NCBI GenBank assembly: GCA_900556525.1 | Contig: USOZ01000013.1 | Coordinates: forward strand, 1 to 17,125 | Source: an uncultured Oscillospiraceae bacterium | Lineage (GTDB): Bacteria; Bacillota; Clostridia; Oscillospirales; Ruminococcaceae | Reading direction: 5' to 3' | Length of the DNA stretch: 17,125 nt | Shown here: positions 16,374-17,125 of the stretch, one piece after another | How the letters are laid out: every line of letters starts with the position of its first letter | Position numbering within the stretch: the first letter of the stretch is position 1 | Notes under the pieces: generated by a model | What the model was told of the DNA's origin: nothing | Seen by the model: the letters and a program-made list of their open reading frames with translations, nothing else | Databases searched by the model: none | Translations under genes and position numbers: made by a program

Positions 16374-17125
16374 ATGGATATATTCAAAAAAATATCTGAA
16401 CGTTCGGCAACATGGTCTGATTTTTGCATCGCTGGGATAGAACTGCTTATCATGATACTTGCTGCGGCGGGAATTTATTTTATCGTCACAGAATTTGTAA
16501 TTTCGCCGAGCAGAAAAACCCGCAGGGCTATAACGGAAATAGGCAGGAAAAAACTGTCGACGGCAAATCAGCTTATTATGCCGATAGCGAACGTAATTGT
16601 AAAAGTAATACGACTTTCGCCGCAGAGAAAATCACTTCTGAGCAAAAAGCTATATTCTGCGGAAATCGAATATACGCCGGAATTTTATATTGCCAGAGCT
16701 GCCGCAACGTCCGTGCTTGTGATCTGTTTCGGAATAATTGCAAGCATAGTTACTCCGATAATGTTTTTTGTAAGCGTTGTTGCGGCGGTCGCGGGGTATT
16801 TTGCGGGAACGCAGGAAGCGGACAAGATAATCAAACAGAAGGGCGAAAGGATACAGGGAGAACTTGTTCTTTTCGCAAGCACGATCCAAATGCAGCTCGC
16901 TACCTCGCATGATATTATAAAAATATTTGAAAGTTATAGAAAGATCTGCGGCGACGCAATGCGGCACGAACTTGACGTAACGCTTGCGGACATGAAAACC
17001 GGAAGCTATGAAAAGGCGCTGAGAAATTTTGAAAGCCGCGTTCAGTCGCAGAATCTTTCTGAGATAATAAGAGGGCTTCTCGCCGTACTAAGAGGCGACG
17101 ACCAGCGTTCTTATTTTGATATGTT
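16374..17125 (+). CDS. tadC: TadC-like inner-membrane platform protein, partial at the window edge
   Basis: An open frame starts at ATG 16374, with AAAGGAG 6 nt upstream, and runs to the window end without a stop, giving 250 codons. It has a membrane segment at about 17-43 (IELLIMILAAAGIYFIV). A long cytoplasmic loop and a hydrophobic pair at about 104-145 (SVLVICFGIIASIVTPIMFF) follow, then the start of a T2SF-like domain (GELVLFASTIQMQLATSHDI). The position directly after tadB and the layout make this the TadC partner. The C-terminal membrane segments are outside the window. Prepilin (Flp) and prepilin peptidase genes, if any, must lie downstream. Confidence 0.85.
   Translation, partial: MDIFKKISERSATWSDFCIAGIELLIMILAAAGIYFIVTEFVISPSRKTRRAITEIGRKKLSTANQLIMPIANVIVKVIRLSPQRKSLLSKKLYSAEIEYTPEFYIARAAATSVLVICFGIIASIVTPIMFFVSVVAAVAGYFAGTQEADKIIKQKGERIQGELVLFASTIQMQLATSHDIIKIFESYRKICGDAMRHELDVTLADMKTGSYEKALRNFESRVQSQNLSEIIRGLLAVLRGDDQRSYFDM

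Noticed and set aside
16424..16912. Plus-strand open frame of 162 codons in the tadC region
   Set aside because: Its product is rich in Cys, Arg and Asn and lacks membrane segments. The frame from ATG 16374 reads as a proper TadC with a good ribosome site.
1..17125. CRISPR arrays, tRNA or rRNA genes
   Set aside because: No regularly spaced direct repeats, tRNA cloverleaf or rRNA-like sequence was seen on either strand.

Overview
All recognisable genes are on the + strand. The window looks like a low-to-mid GC Clostridia genome, probably a gut or rumen Oscillospiraceae/Ruminococcus-like organism. The reasons are strong AGGAGG-type ribosome sites, Firmicutes-type (T7SSb) EssC and YukD proteins, SLH/BIG2 surface proteins and the absence of outer-membrane secretin genes. 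The genus is a guess.

Left part (1-3441): a WXG100 (ESAT-6-like) secretion substrate stands alone. It is followed by a terminator-like hairpin and a 152 bp MITE-like element with long inverted repeats and TTA target duplications. Next comes a large Sec-exported surface protein with SLH-like and BIG2-like domains, broken by a +1 frameshift in a run of seven T. A 99 bp imperfect palindrome follows it. Its inner part resembles a second, partial copy at the left edge of the window.

Middle (3442-6632): a small membrane-anchored protein with a probable frameshift near its end, then a very large secreted protein interrupted by an in-frame TAG. The first half of the secreted protein is clearly AT-richer than its surroundings.

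Right part (6635-17125): a tight gene chain with gaps of 2-36 nt or overlaps of 4-11 nt. In order it encodes a zinc-ribbon pseudokinase, an FHA/FtsK-type EssC ATPase, a YukD/EsaB ubiquitin-like protein, a CpaB/RcpC-like SAF protein, a CpaE/TadZ-like P-loop protein (interrupted by an in-frame TAA), a CpaF/TadA ATPase, TadB and a TadC cut by the window edge.

The most interesting point is this chain. It joins a type VII motor and its ubiquitin-like partner to a complete Tad-type inner-membrane motor in one operon, while the usual T7SSb partners EssA, EssB and EsaA are not seen. The pseudokinase may occupy the EssB role. I infer a hybrid T7SS-Tad export or pilus machine, with the WXG100 protein and the two large surface proteins as possible cargo or surface parts. 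Four lesions in 17 kb (two frameshifts, two nonsense codons) mean either a decaying or phase-variable locus, or sequence errors.
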